A stretch of DNA of 64,000 nt from Microcoleus sp. FACHB-672 (GCF_014695725.1 NZ_JACJOU010000004.1:62001-126000), one strand, 5' to 3'. Counted from the stretch's first letter, positions 16,377 to 27,086 are shown. Notes: generated from the letters alone by a model not told the origin. A program made the numbers and translations.

Positions 16377-18107
16377 ATGCGATTTTTTCAACATTACCTA
16401 GCGCTGGCTGGGGTGATTGCCTTGGGTGGTGTCCTGCGCTTCGCTCAGCTTGACTTCAAATCCCTGTGGCTGGATGAAGTAATTACTGCTTTGTTTAGCT
16501 TGGGACGCAACTACTATGACATCCCCCTGGATGCAGTGTTTCAACTTGAACAATTAAAGGAAATTTTTACACTAAATCCAGAAACTACCTGTAGCCAAAT
16601 TTCTCACAATATTGCCATCCAATCAACGCATCCACCGCTATTTTTTTGCTTGATGCACCGCTGGTTAATTTGGTTAAATCAGTTTAACTGGCTTTTTGCC
16701 TCTGACGGAAATTGGGAGTTAGCGTGGCAGTTGAGATCCTTGCCTGCATTCTTCGGTGTTGCTTCAATTGCTGCGGTTTACTGGCTGAATCGTCTTGCTT
16801 TCTCCCCGACAGCAGGATTGATATCGGCTGCTGTTATGGCAGTTTCTCCCTATGGCGTTTACCTGTCTCAAGAAGCACGACACTACACGCTGCCAGTGTT
16901 GTTAATTACCTTGGCTTTAGTGGCATTAATGATCATTCAGCAAGATTTTGAAAAGCGGCAGCGCAGCAGACCTATTGTTTGGGCGATTTGGGTTATTATT
17001 AATACAATTGGTCTTTATGTCCACTACTTTTTTATCTTTGCCCTGATCGCTCAGCCGCTCGTTCTGATTTTTAATGTTAATTCCCCCAACAAAAATAAAA
17101 AATACAAACTTCAAAATAGTTTATTTTTTGGGCTTCTGCCCTTTGCTTTGTTTATCCCTTGGCTACCAATTTTGATCGGTCATTTTGGGCGTTCTGAAAC
17201 CAATTGGCTGCCGCAGCCACACAACATTGCTCCCCTGTATCAAACCCTTGCCGGCTGGCTGACAATGGTTGTGATGCTGCCGGTGGAAAAGCAACCCCTT
17301 TGGATTATAATTCCTGCCGGCTTCTTTATGCTTGTATTCGGATTGGGGATGGGATGGCTTTTTTTTGCGGGATTGAAAAAACTCTGGAACAATTCAGAAA
17401 CCCAGCCAGCAACCCGCAGCCTACTAAGCTTCACACTTTGGGTGCTGCTAGCATTTCTGGCAATTGTTTATCTGTTAAACAAGGATATTACGATTGCGCC
17501 TCGATATCACTTTGTCTACTATCCAGCTTTCTGCGCCTTACTCGGAGCAAGCCTTTGGAAAATGCAAAAAGCCCGCGCAGAGATGCTAAAAGAAAAACCG
17601 TTAACACGATGGGCGGCACCCTTCACACTATTATTTGTTGGGATAATCAGTTGCCTTTGTGTCACTTCAGATTTGGCATTTAAAAAGCCTTTTCACCCCC
17701 AACGCGTTGGGCTGGATATGAACTTAGAGCCGGCTATCTCCCGCCTAGTTGTCGTGGCATATAAAACCTTTCAAGATGTGGCGTTAGGGGTGAGCTTTGC
17801 CTTAGAAATTCACAAACATGATCTCCCTGAAAATGCCGATTCCTACATGGCTTTTTTGCAGCAAGAAACAAATTACGATCAAGTTTGGCAAAACCTATCT
17901 CAACTGCCACTGCCGGCACTCCCGCTCAATTTGTGGGTGGTTGCACCTGAGTTGCTACAGCAACAAGACTATCCCCAGCAGCTATTTGCCTTAACAGAAC
18001 TCAGCACAGAGTCTCAGCAAATTGTTTGTACAATCGATCCCTCCCATTATTACCGCGTGGGTGTTCCTTATCAGCTATATCGTTGTTTGCCGGCGGAGAG
18101 GGAGTGA
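16377..18107 (+). CDS. GT-C membrane glycosyltransferase (PMT/GT39-like)
   Basis: A 576-residue polytopic protein with 9-11 hydrophobic segments. The first loop after transmembrane helix 1 carries WLDEVITAL, the acidic Asp-Glu motif of GT-C enzymes that use polyprenyl-phosphate sugars on the outer face of the membrane. A second periplasmic signature is QSTHPPLFF, typical of PMT/ArnT-type proteins. The ATG at 16377 gives a clean N-terminal helix; the longer frame from 16347 would add ten residues. The C-terminal 120 residues are soluble. Acceptor (lipid, protein or exopolysaccharide) is not evident. It follows the kinase by about 80 bases and may share its transcript. Confidence 0.82.
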   Translation: MRFFQHYLALAGVIALGGVLRFAQLDFKSLWLDEVITALFSLGRNYYDIPLDAVFQLEQLKEIFTLNPETTCSQISHNIAIQSTHPPLFFCLMHRWLIWLNQFNWLFASDGNWELAWQLRSLPAFFGVASIAAVYWLNRLAFSPTAGLISAAVMAVSPYGVYLSQEARHYTLPVLLITLALVALMIIQQDFEKRQRSRPIVWAIWVIINTIGLYVHYFFIFALIAQPLVLIFNVNSPNKNKKYKLQNSLFFGLLPFALFIPWLPILIGHFGRSETNWLPQPHNIAPLYQTLAGWLTMVVMLPVEKQPLWIIIPAGFFMLVFGLGMGWLFFAGLKKLWNNSETQPATRSLLSFTLWVLLAFLAIVYLLNKDITIAPRYHFVYYPAFCALLGASLWKMQKARAEMLKEKPLTRWAAPFTLLFVGIISCLCVTSDLAFKKPFHPQRVGLDMNLEPAISRLVVVAYKTFQDVALGVSFALEIHKHDLPENADSYMAFLQQETNYDQVWQNLSQLPLPALPLNLWVVAPELLQQQDYPQQLFALTELSTESQQIVCTIDPSHYYRVGVPYQLYRCLPAERE

Positions 18108-18170
18108 GTGTGGAGTGGGAGATTTAGTAGTCTCCCATAAAATAGGGAATTAGTTGCACTTGAGCTTAGC

Positions 18171-18950
18171 TTAAATATATCGGGTTAGTTGAACGCGATA
18201 TCGCTCTTTTTTGGTAACTGCCACTTCTCCAACTTCGAGGCGTCCTTTACCACGAATCGCAATTAAGTCGCCTGATTTAACCGGCTGACTTGATTGGGTG
18301 GTTTCTTTCCAATTTACCCGCACGTCACCGGCAGCAATTAAATCGACCATTTTGCTACGAGACATCCCAAAGCCGGCGGAAGCCACCGCATCTAGCCGTA
18401 AAGAAGCTTCTACAGTAGTTAATTCTTTCTTTTTGGGTTCTTTGATCTTCAGCTCGCTTAACTCAATGCGCTGCGTTTTCACCGGCACTGAGCGCACCTG
18501 CTTGAGTTCAAGTTCCAAAAATTCCACCATCTCCGGCACGACAATTGCCTGAGCACCTCGCTCACCCAATACAATTACGTCACCAAGCTTTTCTCGCACA
18601 ATGCCGGTGCCCAAAATCGCCCCCATAAAGTCTCGGTGGGTGGCGGTATCGAATAAGAAATTGCCGGCAATCTCCAACGCTGCCACTTCCACTTGTGCCG
18701 ATTCTAGGGGCAATTCTGATCGGGCAATTCCCAGGCGCTGTCTTTCTGCCTGCGGATAACCACCCCAGGCAACCAACTGCACCTCTGTCAGACGCTTAAA
18801 AGCTTGCTGCGCCTCAACCTGCACTGGCGGCGAAAGAAAATCCGTCAAGACAACTTCCCACGTTTTAATCGCCTGATCCGCTTGGTCGATCACACGAGCC
18901 ACTATGTCTCGATTTTCAACGCCTTTTAACAGTTCTTCTCTTGGCAACAT
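18171..18950 (-). CDS. Photosystem II S4 domain protein
   Basis: A 259-residue RNA-binding protein of the cyanobacterial and plastid photosystem II S4 family, related to YlmH. The N-terminal two thirds form the YlmH-like core (LVAWGGYPQAERQRLGIARS, FLFDTATHRDFMGAILGTGI, LGDVIVLGERGAQAIV). The S4 domain occupies about residues 185-250 (RLDAVASAGFGMSRSKMVDL, then GDVRVNW and GDLIAIRGKGRL). The family is linked to photosystem II by gene context in the literature; its molecular role is unsettled. It is a single gene convergent with the glycosyltransferase. Confidence 0.92.
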   Translation of the reverse strand: MLPREELLKGVENRDIVARVIDQADQAIKTWEVVLTDFLSPPVQVEAQQAFKRLTEVQLVAWGGYPQAERQRLGIARSELPLESAQVEVAALEIAGNFLFDTATHRDFMGAILGTGIVREKLGDVIVLGERGAQAIVVPEMVEFLELELKQVRSVPVKTQRIELSELKIKEPKKKELTTVEASLRLDAVASAGFGMSRSKMVDLIAAGDVRVNWKETTQSSQPVKSGDLIAIRGKGRLEVGEVAVTKKERYRVQLTRYI

Positions 18951-19171
18951 TCTGGCAGTATTTTTATTTAATCACTATTCTGATTCTATCGATTGAGCGG
19001 CGTGATTAAAACATCATGCGCTGTAGAGATACCTCGAATAAATGAGCGCGTTTTACGAATTTTATAAACTTTTGTCTTTTTTTATCTGCCTAAATGGTCG
19101 AGTCTGCCTTGAATTTTTATCTAATATCTAAAATTAATAGATTCCCTTTGTCTCCCTCTTGAGCGCAGTTT

Positions 19172-19753
19172 ATGAATACTGATGTGGTTGAGCGATTACT
19201 CGCACTCTACCAACAAATTGATCAGGAAACGACCGCATTTCAAGCGGCAACCGGCCTGCAATGTCCTGCCGGCTGCGGTCGATGCTGCGAAAATCCTGAA
19301 GTAGAAGCAACTCCCTTAGAAATGCTGCCTTTAGCAATAGAATTATTCCGTCAGGGCGAGGCACAGCAATGGTTAGAGCGACTCGCTGAGTGCAACGAAC
19401 TGAGCGTTTGTGTTTTCTATCAAAGCGATCCTCTCATCCCTGGAAATGGTCGTTGCACAGTCTATGCTTGGCGACCGGCTGTGTGCCGGCTGTTTGGCTA
19501 TGCCACCGTTAAAAATAAGCAAGGAACGCCAGAATTTGCAGCCTGCCGGCATCATAAACAAACGGTGCCGGCAACGGTAGAAATTGCGAAAGCAGCCGTT
19601 ACAGCGGGGGTGTCGGCTCCAGATTTTTCCCAATATGGCATTGAGATTGCCAACCTTGACCCGAATCTGGGACAAGGGCAAATGCCACTCGCCCAAGCTT
19701 TGAAAATTGCGATTGAACGCTTGGGATTAATTGCTCAGTTTGGGGGCGAGTGA
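19172..19753 (+). CDS. YkgJ-family cysteine cluster protein
   Basis: A 193-residue cytosolic protein. The N-terminal cluster CPAGCGRCC (residues 31-39) is followed by C-containing segments LSVCVF, NGRCTVY, PAVCRLFGY and FAACRHH. This spacing defines the YkgJ/UPF0153 family, thought to bind zinc or an iron-sulfur centre. Its biochemical role is unknown. The start is the ATG at 19172, the first of the frame. A terminator with a 13-bp stem follows the stop. Confidence 0.85.
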   Translation: MNTDVVERLLALYQQIDQETTAFQAATGLQCPAGCGRCCENPEVEATPLEMLPLAIELFRQGEAQQWLERLAECNELSVCVFYQSDPLIPGNGRCTVYAWRPAVCRLFGYATVKNKQGTPEFAACRHHKQTVPATVEIAKAAVTAGVSAPDFSQYGIEIANLDPNLGQGQMPLAQALKIAIERLGLIAQFGGE

Positions 19754-19756
19754 AGG

Positions 19757-19842
19757 GCGTAAAAAGTCACCCATAAACCCTTCAAAAAACAATTTTTACG
19801 GTTGTCTCTATCCTGAGATGCTTGACTTTTTACGCTTTTTTT
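19757..19842. terminator. Long-arm terminator hairpin
   Basis: GCGTAAAAAGTCA (19757-19769) and TGACTTTTTACGC (19823-19835) are perfect 13-base complements separated by 53 bases, and the second arm runs into seven T residues. It lies between convergent genes and could end both transcripts. Confidence 0.7.
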
Positions 19843-19865
19843 CTCATATTGGGCAACCTTTGCCT

Positions 19866-20381
19866 TTACACACTACCGGGTTCTGCATAACCTTGGATAT
19901 TTTCAGGCTCAAACGGGCGGATGATAGAGGTCGCGCGGCGCGTTAGGCTTTCAGACCCTTTCACGACAACCAAATATTTGCCGGCATTAAGTCGGTTGCG
20001 GTAAGGCAACGCGTCACCGCTTCTAAACATCAAGCCGACCCCTCCGCCCACAAAAACACTACCCATTGCACCGGCAATGGCACCAAACAATCCCCCAATA
20101 AAATGATTGCCAAAATCGCCGGCCCAGGAAACAATCGATAAGCCGGTGATCGTATTGAAAATGAAACCGCCGACAAAACCAAAGGGAATCAGCCAAGTGG
20201 CCATCAGTTTAGCTTGTTTGCCGGCCTCCTCATTCGGGTCAATCAAGCCATATTCATCAGCACTTTTATATCCCCTGCCCAGAATGGCCACTTGCTCCAT
20301 CGGCAAGTCTTCTTTCTCTAGGGCAGAGTAAGCAGCTTCTGCTTTGATGCGGTCTGGTAGCACAGCGACGAGATAATACAT
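19866..20381 (-). CDS. Hypothetical protein with glycine-zipper membrane segments
   Basis: A 171-residue protein if translation starts at MYYLVAVLPDRIKAEAAYSA; the frame extends 20 codons further upstream, but that part looks non-coding. Residues 1-60 resemble the ferredoxin-like alpha/beta fold of DUF1269 and general-stress YflT-type proteins (an inference from pattern). The middle has two Gly-rich hydrophobic stretches (WLIPFGFVGGFIFNTITG and HFIGGLFGAIAGAMGSVFVG) that look like glycine-zipper membrane helices. The C-terminus returns to a soluble KYLVVVKGSESLTRRA segment. A small membrane stress protein is possible; function unknown. Confidence 0.72.
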   Translation of the reverse strand: MYYLVAVLPDRIKAEAAYSALEKEDLPMEQVAILGRGYKSADEYGLIDPNEEAGKQAKLMATWLIPFGFVGGFIFNTITGLSIVSWAGDFGNHFIGGLFGAIAGAMGSVFVGGGVGLMFRSGDALPYRNRLNAGKYLVVVKGSESLTRRATSIIRPFEPENIQGYAEPGSV

Positions 20382-20750
20382 AGCAGCGAATCGGTGTCTG
20401 AGAGTGGTTAACGATCTACCTAACAGATTAACAGCGCACAACAGCGCAGATCATTTACCCAAAACACGCCACACTTGCGCTCAGCAAAGTTAACGGGTGG
20501 TGGATAATAGGAAAGAGGACGCCTGGCAATTAGCAATGAATCGCCTGTTCCGCCCCAAGAAGATAAAAACTTTCGAGCAGTTGGCAGTTTCAGGCCCCAT
20601 TACAGTTAAAATGACCTACTGCGGTGAAACCTTTCCATCGAGTAAAAGACCGTTCCTGTGCTCGCCCTCCAGTCTTATGCCTTGCGGCTAGAGGCTGCGC
20701 TCACTGCCGGTGATCTTTGACCTCTTGCTGTTGCAACTTATCTGCTGACC

Positions 20751-22334
20751 ATGCCAAAGGTTCTTGTTTCCGATCCGATTGACCAAGCCGGTATCGATAT
20801 TCTTTCCCAAGTCGCCCAAGTTGACGTAAAAACTGGTCTGGCACCCGAAGAATTGGTGCGGATCATGCCAGAGTACGACGCCTTAATGATTCGCTCCGGC
20901 ACCCGCGTCACCCAAGCGGTGATAGAAGCCGGCGCACAATTAAAAATCATTGGGCGTGCCGGTGTGGGTGTGGATAATGTGGATGTGCCGGCAGCCACTC
21001 GTCAGGGAATTGTCGTCGTTAATTCTCCTGAAGGTAACACAATTGCGGCAGCCGAACACGCTCTGGCTATGATGTTCTCCCTGTCGCGCTACATTCCCGA
21101 TGCCAACCAATCCGTTAAAAGTGGCCAGTGGGATCGCAAAACCTTTATCGGTGCTGAAATTTACAAAAAAACTTTGGGCATCGTGGGGCTGGGAAAAATT
21201 GGTTCCCATGTCGCTACAGCCGCAAAAGCAATGGGCATGAGACTGCTCGCTTACGATCCGTTCATTTCAACAGAGCGGGCTGAGCAGTTGGGTTGTCGCT
21301 TAGTGGATCTTGATGTCCTCTTCCGCGAAGCCGACTACATCACCCTGCACATCCCGAAAACAACAGAGACGGCTAACTTAATTAATGCGGAAGCGCTGGC
21401 GAAGATGAAGCCCACCGCCCGGATTATTAACTGTTCTCGTGGGGGGATTATTGACGAGCCGGCGCTGGCAACTGCCCTGCAAGAAGGCAGAATTGCCGGT
21501 GCGGCTTTGGATGTTTACAACAACGAACCGCTCGAAGCCGATTCGCCTTTGCGCTCACTTTCTAAGGAAATCGTCCTGACTCCCCACCTAGGAGCCTCAA
21601 CAGCGGAAGCACAGATCAATGTCGCGATCGACGTTGCCGAACAAATTCGCGATGTGCTGCTGGGGCTGCCGGCACGTTCGGCGGTGAACATTCCCGGCTT
21701 GTACCCCGACGTACTCGAAAAGCTCAAACCTTATATGCAACTGGCAGAAACCTTGGGCAACTTGGTGAGCCAGCTAGCAGGGGGACGCGTCGATTTTCTC
21801 AATGTGCGCTTACAGGGAGAATTAGCAACCAGTGAAAGCAAGCCGGTGGTGGTGGCATCCCTGAAAGGATTGCTCTCCCAAGCTCTGCGCGAACGCGTTA
21901 ACTACGTTAATGCCAGCATTGAAGCCAAGGAACGCGGAATTCGCGTCGTGGAAACACGCGATGCCTCAGTTCGTGACTACACCGGCTCGTTGCACCTAGA
22001 GGCGAAAGGCTCTCTGGGCGAACACTCTGTCACCGGCGCAGTCCTCGGAGATGGTGAAATTCGGATCACCAACGTTGATGAGTTCCCAATCAACGTGCCG
22101 CCGACTCACCATATGTTGTTTACCCGTCACCGGGATATGCCAGGAATTATTGGCAAAATCGGTTCTCTTCTGGGTAGCTTTAATGTCAATATTGCCAGTA
22201 TGCAGGTGGGCCGTAAAATAGTCCGGGGTGATGCAGTGATGGTTCTCAGTCTTGACGATCCCTTACCCGACGGCATTCTGGCTGAAATTACCAAAGTTCC
22301 CGGCATTCGGGATGCCTACACCGTGACACTGTGA
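20751..22334 (+). CDS. serA: D-3-phosphoglycerate dehydrogenase
   Basis: A 527-residue enzyme catalysing the first step of serine synthesis, NAD-dependent oxidation of 3-phosphoglycerate. The Rossmann motif GLGKIGSHVA lies near residue 150. The substrate and catalytic residues are in NCSRGGIID (Arg), the DVYNNEP segment (Glu), and LTPHLGAST (His). The long C-terminal half contains an intervening domain (SQLAGGRVDFLNVRLQGELA) and an ACT domain (MLFTRHRDMPGIIGKIGSLL), the regulatory arrangement of the approximately 525-residue form. The ATG at 20751 gives the expected PKVLVSDPIDQAGI beginning. It is followed by a heptamer tract and prmA. Confidence 0.96.
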   Translation: MPKVLVSDPIDQAGIDILSQVAQVDVKTGLAPEELVRIMPEYDALMIRSGTRVTQAVIEAGAQLKIIGRAGVGVDNVDVPAATRQGIVVVNSPEGNTIAAAEHALAMMFSLSRYIPDANQSVKSGQWDRKTFIGAEIYKKTLGIVGLGKIGSHVATAAKAMGMRLLAYDPFISTERAEQLGCRLVDLDVLFREADYITLHIPKTTETANLINAEALAKMKPTARIINCSRGGIIDEPALATALQEGRIAGAALDVYNNEPLEADSPLRSLSKEIVLTPHLGASTAEAQINVAIDVAEQIRDVLLGLPARSAVNIPGLYPDVLEKLKPYMQLAETLGNLVSQLAGGRVDFLNVRLQGELATSESKPVVVASLKGLLSQALRERVNYVNASIEAKERGIRVVETRDASVRDYTGSLHLEAKGSLGEHSVTGAVLGDGEIRITNVDEFPINVPPTHHMLFTRHRDMPGIIGKIGSLLGSFNVNIASMQVGRKIVRGDAVMVLSLDDPLPDGILAEITKVPGIRDAYTVTL

Positions 22335-22472
22335 CGTCTGGAAATAGGGAATGGGCGAGGGGAAAGTTTGAAACAGTTGTGGGAAATTTATTTCACCCAA
22401 TACTGATTTCTCAACTCCACCACTTCGCACCCAGCAAGCTACGGTTGTGGTGGAATCCCACGCCCTCGCCGA

Positions 22473-22527
22473 TTTCCCATTTCCCAATCCCCATTTCTCA
22501 ATTCTCAATTCCTAATTCTTAATTCCA
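22473..22527. repeat. Eight degenerate heptamers before prmA
   Basis: In phase from 22473 the units are TTTCCCA twice, ATCCCCA, TTTCTCA, ATTCTCA, ATTCCTA, ATTCTTA and ATTCCA. The tract ends six bases before the prmA start codon, so it occupies the place of the leader and ribosome-binding site. Confidence 0.8.
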
Positions 22528-22532
22528 AGAAG

Positions 22533-23423
22533 TTGGCAAATAGCTGGTGGGAAATTCAAGTTCTGTGTGATCCAGCCCTAGAAGATACAATCTTCTGGCG
22601 GCTGGAAACGTTTGGCTGTCGGGGCACTTCCAATGAAATTAAAGGTTATGCCTGCCTGGTATCCGCTTACTTACCTGAAGAACAAGCGCAGCTATTAGAT
22701 TTGGCGGCTTTATCTCTGTTGCTGCGCCAAGATGCCCTCTGCATGAGTTTGTCACCGCCGGCAGTGCAGTGGCACTTAATTGATGAGGAAGATTGGGCAA
22801 GCAACTGGAAGCAATACTGGCATCCAATGGAGATTGGCGATCAGTTGTTAGTCTATCCAGCATGGCTGCCTTTACCAGAAGAACCAGGCCGGCACCTGTT
22901 ACGCTTAGATCCGGGCGTAGCGTTTGGCACCGGCACCCACGCCACAACTCAGCTGTGTCTTGAAGCGTTGGAGATGCGGCTAGGATATGAAAAAACCGAT
23001 GCCCTTGTCGCTGATATTGGTTGTGGTTCGGGCATTTTATCGATTGCCGCCATCCTGTTAGGTGCGAGAAAGGCTTACGGTGTCGATATCGATCCCTTGG
23101 CTGTGAAATCTGCTCGCAGCAATCGAGAACTTAATCGCATTTCTAACAAGCGCCTCGTTTTTGAACTTGGCAGTCTGGATCGCTTAGGCAAATTAGTGGA
23201 TGAGCCGGTTGATGGTATTCTGTGCAATATTTTGGCAGAAGTAATTATCGACTTGATCCCGCACCTGGATATGCTAGCCAAACCGACGACTTGGGGGATT
23301 ATTAGCGGCGTTTTGTTAGATCAAGCCAAGCCGGTTGCCGATACCCTAGAGCAACATGGCTGGATAGTTGCTACCCTCTGGCGCAGGCAAGATTGGTGCT
23401 GTTTTAATATTCGCCGGTCTTAG
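22533..23423 (+). CDS. prmA: Ribosomal protein L11 methyltransferase
   Basis: A 296-residue SAM-dependent enzyme that trimethylates ribosomal protein L11. The N-terminal L11-binding domain covers about residues 1-100, including the linker motif [11 protein letters not shown]. The methyltransferase domain has [14 protein letters not shown], the SAM loop [13 protein letters not shown], and the late motif [13 protein letters not shown], all typical of PrmA. The start codon appears to be TTG at 22533, since [10 protein letters not shown] aligns with the family N-terminus and no ATG lies nearby. Heptamer repeats sit directly in front, without a good Shine-Dalgarno sequence, so translation may be weak or leader-dependent. 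Confidence 0.92.
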   Translation: MANSWWEIQVLCDPALEDTIFWRLETFGCRGTSNEIKGYACLVSAYLPEEQAQLLDLAALSLLLRQDALCMSLSPPAVQWHLIDEEDWASNWKQYWHPMEIGDQLLVYPAWLPLPEEPGRHLLRLDPGVAFGTGTHATTQLCLEALEMRLGYEKTDALVADIGCGSGILSIAAILLGARKAYGVDIDPLAVKSARSNRELNRISNKRLVFELGSLDRLGKLVDEPVDGILCNILAEVIIDLIPHLDMLAKPTTWGIISGVLLDQAKPVADTLEQHGWIVATLWRRQDWCCFNIRRS

Positions 23424-23565
23424 TGATGTGAAAATAGCAACTGGAAATAGAGTTTTTGGGCAAGTAAAATTTGCCGACAGCATCAGCGACTAAGCATCTA
23501 ATTTTCCAGTTGCTGCCCAAAGAAACTGTCTGTCTTTCCCCTACTGAGCACTCAACACTAGTGCC

Positions 23566-24375
23566 TTAAGGCAATCCTGGGCGTGGGATACGCAAGCTAT
23601 TCGTTTTTGAATTGAGCGAACTTGGCTGGAGAAAATTTGGGTAAGAAAAACCTGATGTGGGTGCTTCTGAGTTGGGCGAATTATGTTGTCGAACGGTAAC
23701 GGGGGTTTCGGTATAAAGTCCTATTGCACCGTCTAAGTGAGCACCACTAAGGTTCGCGCCGGTAATATTTGCCCCCGTTAGGTTGGCACCACTCAGGTTG
23801 GCATTTAATAAGTTACCACTCGAAAGGTTTGCCCCACTGAGATTGGCATCACTGAGATCCGCACCGACTAACTGGCATTCTCTCAAGTCAGCATTGGACA
23901 GGTTAGCCCCCAATAAAACTGCATTACTGAGATTTGCCCCATTAAGTCCGGCACCGCTAAGATTAGCACCTTCGAGATCTGCACCAATTAAATTAGCACC
24001 TTCCAAATCCGCACCGCTCAAGTTAGCGTTTTGCAAGTTGCTATTCACACAGTTGGCAAAAATCAGTTCGGCTCCTCTAATATTAGACCCTTTGAGGTTG
24101 GCATCTAGCAGGTTGATGCCCTTCCCGTCAACACCACTAAGGTCTGCTTTTGTTAAATCAGCAGCGACTAAATTGGAAAAAGTTAGATCAGCACCGCTTA
24201 AATTAGCATTGCTAAGGGTGGCACCGTTCAGGTTGCTATAGGACAGCTTGGCACCACTCAAGTCAGCACCGCTCAGATTAAACCGAGCCATGTTAGCATC
24301 ACGCAGGTCGCCTCCCTGACACTGTTTGGTTTCTAGCAAGCGTTTGATGTGTGCGGTATTTGCAGCCATAATCAT
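23566..24375 (-). CDS. Pentapeptide-repeat protein
   Basis: A 269-residue protein, of which about residues 20-220 are continuous A(D/N)LxX pentapeptide repeats forming a right-handed quadrilateral beta-helix. The repeats read ANLSGADL, SNADL, LLGANLSNADL and so on. There is no signal peptide, so the protein is probably cytosolic. The last 50 residues are Ser/Thr/Pro-rich and outside the helix. Cyanobacteria carry many such proteins, mostly of unknown function. A second pentapeptide protein with a signal peptide lies 449 bases upstream on the same strand. Confidence 0.9.
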   Translation of the reverse strand: MIMAANTAHIKRLLETKQCQGGDLRDANMARFNLSGADLSGAKLSYSNLNGATLSNANLSGADLTFSNLVAADLTKADLSGVDGKGINLLDANLKGSNIRGAELIFANCVNSNLQNANLSGADLEGANLIGADLEGANLSGAGLNGANLSNAVLLGANLSNADLRECQLVGADLSDANLSGANLSSGNLLNANLSGANLTGANITGANLSGAHLDGAIGLYTETPVTVRQHNSPNSEAPTSGFSYPNFLQPSSLNSKTNSLRIPRPGLP

Positions 24376-24755
24376 TCCTGAAAGCTCAAAGCTAAAATTT
24401 ATTTAATGGAAAACTTGGAACCTTAAATATTCCTATCTGGGGAAGGGGCGTTTCACCCTTGAAAAAATTTATCTAACTACTCTGTCTTTACAAAAGAATT
24501 TGGAGCGATCAGGAACCCTGCCGATGAGTTATTGCTGTTCGCGATTGAGCGATCCCCTCAACCTTTTCTAAAAGTAACAAAAAGATTCAACTCTCCCTTG
24601 AACACGGCGACAGTGGGAAATTAAAAGACAGACAGAACTTTAGTGGTTTTTTAAGGTGTCTTACAAAAAATTACAACAGGTCTCTGGTAGAGCTATTGTC
24701 TCAACTATTTTTTTATTAACTAGAATTGCTTAAACCTTAAAAACTGAAAATGAAA

Positions 24756-24779
24756 TAGGGGTGCCGGCTCGCACCCCTA
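24756..24779. terminator. Hairpin downstream of the exported pentapeptide gene
   Basis: TAGGGGTGC (24756-24764) pairs with GCACCCCTA (24771-24779) around a 6-base loop. It lies 46 bases beyond the stop of the minus-strand gene at 24825. The T tract on the minus strand is weak. The rest of the 449-base gap (24376-24824) shows no gene. Confidence 0.5.
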
Positions 24780-24824
24780 AAAAGTTAAAAGCTTGGAGAT
24801 TGACTCCCCATCTGCCTGTATTTT

Positions 24825-25547
24825 TTAGTCTCTGATGGCATCCCTCACATTAACACCCGTCATATCTACATTCGTTAGATTGGCACCTCTCAAGTCGGCA
24901 CCTCTCAAGTTAGCCGGTGTGACTGTACAGGAACTAAAATCGTTGCCTTCCCGCTCAGTACACGTACTCATGTCATAACGCAGATTTGTTGGCACCATCC
25001 CTTCTCCCTCACCGAAGGGTCTAAGATCCGCACCCCTTAAATTTGCGAACTCTAGGGTTGCATTACCCATTTGAGCGCCTCGGAGAATTGCGTTACTCAA
25101 GTTCGCTTCTCGCATAAATGCGCTTAAGTGAGCGTTTGTCAAGTTAGCTTTTGTGAGAGTGGCATTATCAAGCTGCGCTTTATTGAGGTTCGCAAAGCTC
25201 AGGTTTGCACCTTCTAAATTAGCGCCTCTGAGGTCTGCACCGACTAACAGAGAACCTCTTAAATCCGCACCACTCAGGTTGGCACCTCTGAGATCAGCAC
25301 CACTGAGATCGGCGAAGGAAAAGGAGACTCCGCTGAGGTTTGCACCTCTTAAAGTTGCTCCCTCAAAAATGATCGGATCGAGGAATCGCCGGCCCGCTAA
25401 GACGAGACCATCCAGATTGCACCCGCGACATTCTCCTGTGTTTAAAAGCCGTTCAATCGTCGATGCGTTTTGAGCGTTCACTCGATGGGTTAAACCCATC
25501 GTGACTAACAGTGTGGCAAATGCAAGGCTTCCTAGTTTTTTGTTCAT
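24825..25547 (-). CDS. Exported pentapeptide-repeat protein
   Basis: A 240-residue protein beginning MNKKLGSLAFATLLVTMGLTHRVNAQN, a signal peptide with a probable cleavage after VNA. Residues 40-175 carry pentapeptide repeats (ANLSGVSFSFADLSGADL and similar). A 30-residue interruption contains two cysteines (DMSTCTEREGNDFSSCTVTP), and a further block of repeats closes the protein. An NTGECRGCNLDGLVLAGR pair of cysteines precedes the first repeats, so periplasmic disulfides are possible. Function unknown. It shares the beta-helix architecture of its neighbour but differs in location. Confidence 0.88.
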   Translation of the reverse strand: MNKKLGSLAFATLLVTMGLTHRVNAQNASTIERLLNTGECRGCNLDGLVLAGRRFLDPIIFEGATLRGANLSGVSFSFADLSGADLRGANLSGADLRGSLLVGADLRGANLEGANLSFANLNKAQLDNATLTKANLTNAHLSAFMREANLSNAILRGAQMGNATLEFANLRGADLRPFGEGEGMVPTNLRYDMSTCTEREGNDFSSCTVTPANLRGADLRGANLTNVDMTGVNVRDAIRD

Positions 25548-25731
25548 TTTTGTCCCCTAAAGTAGCAACTCTTGCTGATTGCAAAAATCACGAGTAAATA
25601 TCTGAAATCGGTGGTATTTCAGTTTGAATCTAGACTTTATCAGCCAATTGTAAGCCTAAATTCTTCTTTTGCCAGGATTGTTAATTTTATTTTTCTTTCC
25701 CCCCTTTAACGGTCTGTCATTCACAAAAATT

Positions 25732-26049
25732 TTAAATTAAAGGCTGCAAGCGCTGAATTAACTGTTGAGCTTGCAGAACTCCTTCGATCCGCTCCACCGG
25801 CTGCCCATTCTTGAACAGCACCAGCGTTGGCAGGGCGTGAATGTGATAAGTGGTTGCCAGATCCGGATAGTTATCGGAGTTAATTTTGACGACTCTCAGC
25901 CGGTCTTTGAGCCGGCTATTGACCTCCTCCAGAATCGGAGCCATCATTTGACAGGGGCCGCACCAAGGCGCGTAAAAATCTACCAAAACCGGCAACTCGG
26001 AACCCGATAACAACTCTTGAAAGCTGCTGAATTGCTTTTTAACTGCCAT
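25732..26049 (-). CDS. trxA: Thioredoxin
   Basis: A 105-residue thioredoxin with the active site WCGPC (Cys30, Cys33) in VDFYAPWCGPCQMMAPIL. The cis-proline loop is ALPTL and the closing FKNGQPVERIEG strand is present. It reduces disulfides in cytosolic enzymes using thioredoxin reductase. No signal peptide. Single gene; the subtype among the several cyanobacterial thioredoxins cannot be fixed from sequence alone. The upstream 250 bases separate it from the divergent fabG. Confidence 0.93.
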   Translation of the reverse strand: MAVKKQFSSFQELLSGSELPVLVDFYAPWCGPCQMMAPILEEVNSRLKDRLRVVKINSDNYPDLATTYHIHALPTLVLFKNGQPVERIEGVLQAQQLIQRLQPLI

Positions 26050-26260
26050 AAAAAATCCTCTTTTTACGCGTTTACTTTGAACACTTTTATGATATATCGG
26101 CGGCGTTAGACGACGCTGAGAATTAATACAATTTTAAATTTTAAACTTGAGATTTCAAATTAACACAACCCTATCGTTCAAAGGTCTAGATTCTACTGTA
26201 GTAATGCAAATTTATAGCAAAATTACCCAGTTCACCCTTCACCCTTCATCGTTCCGATAA

Positions 26261-27064
<804 letters not shown>

Positions 27065-27086
27065 ACCTAGAATATTTAACGCACAG

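Noticed and set aside
20497-20691. 64-codon frame upstream of serA
   Set aside because: No ribosome-binding site, no family and biased composition; more likely leader sequence.
23783-24241. 152-codon frame opposite the pentapeptide gene
   Set aside because: The regular repeat of the pentapeptide gene automatically gives an open complementary frame of Leu/Ala/Pro-rich sequence.
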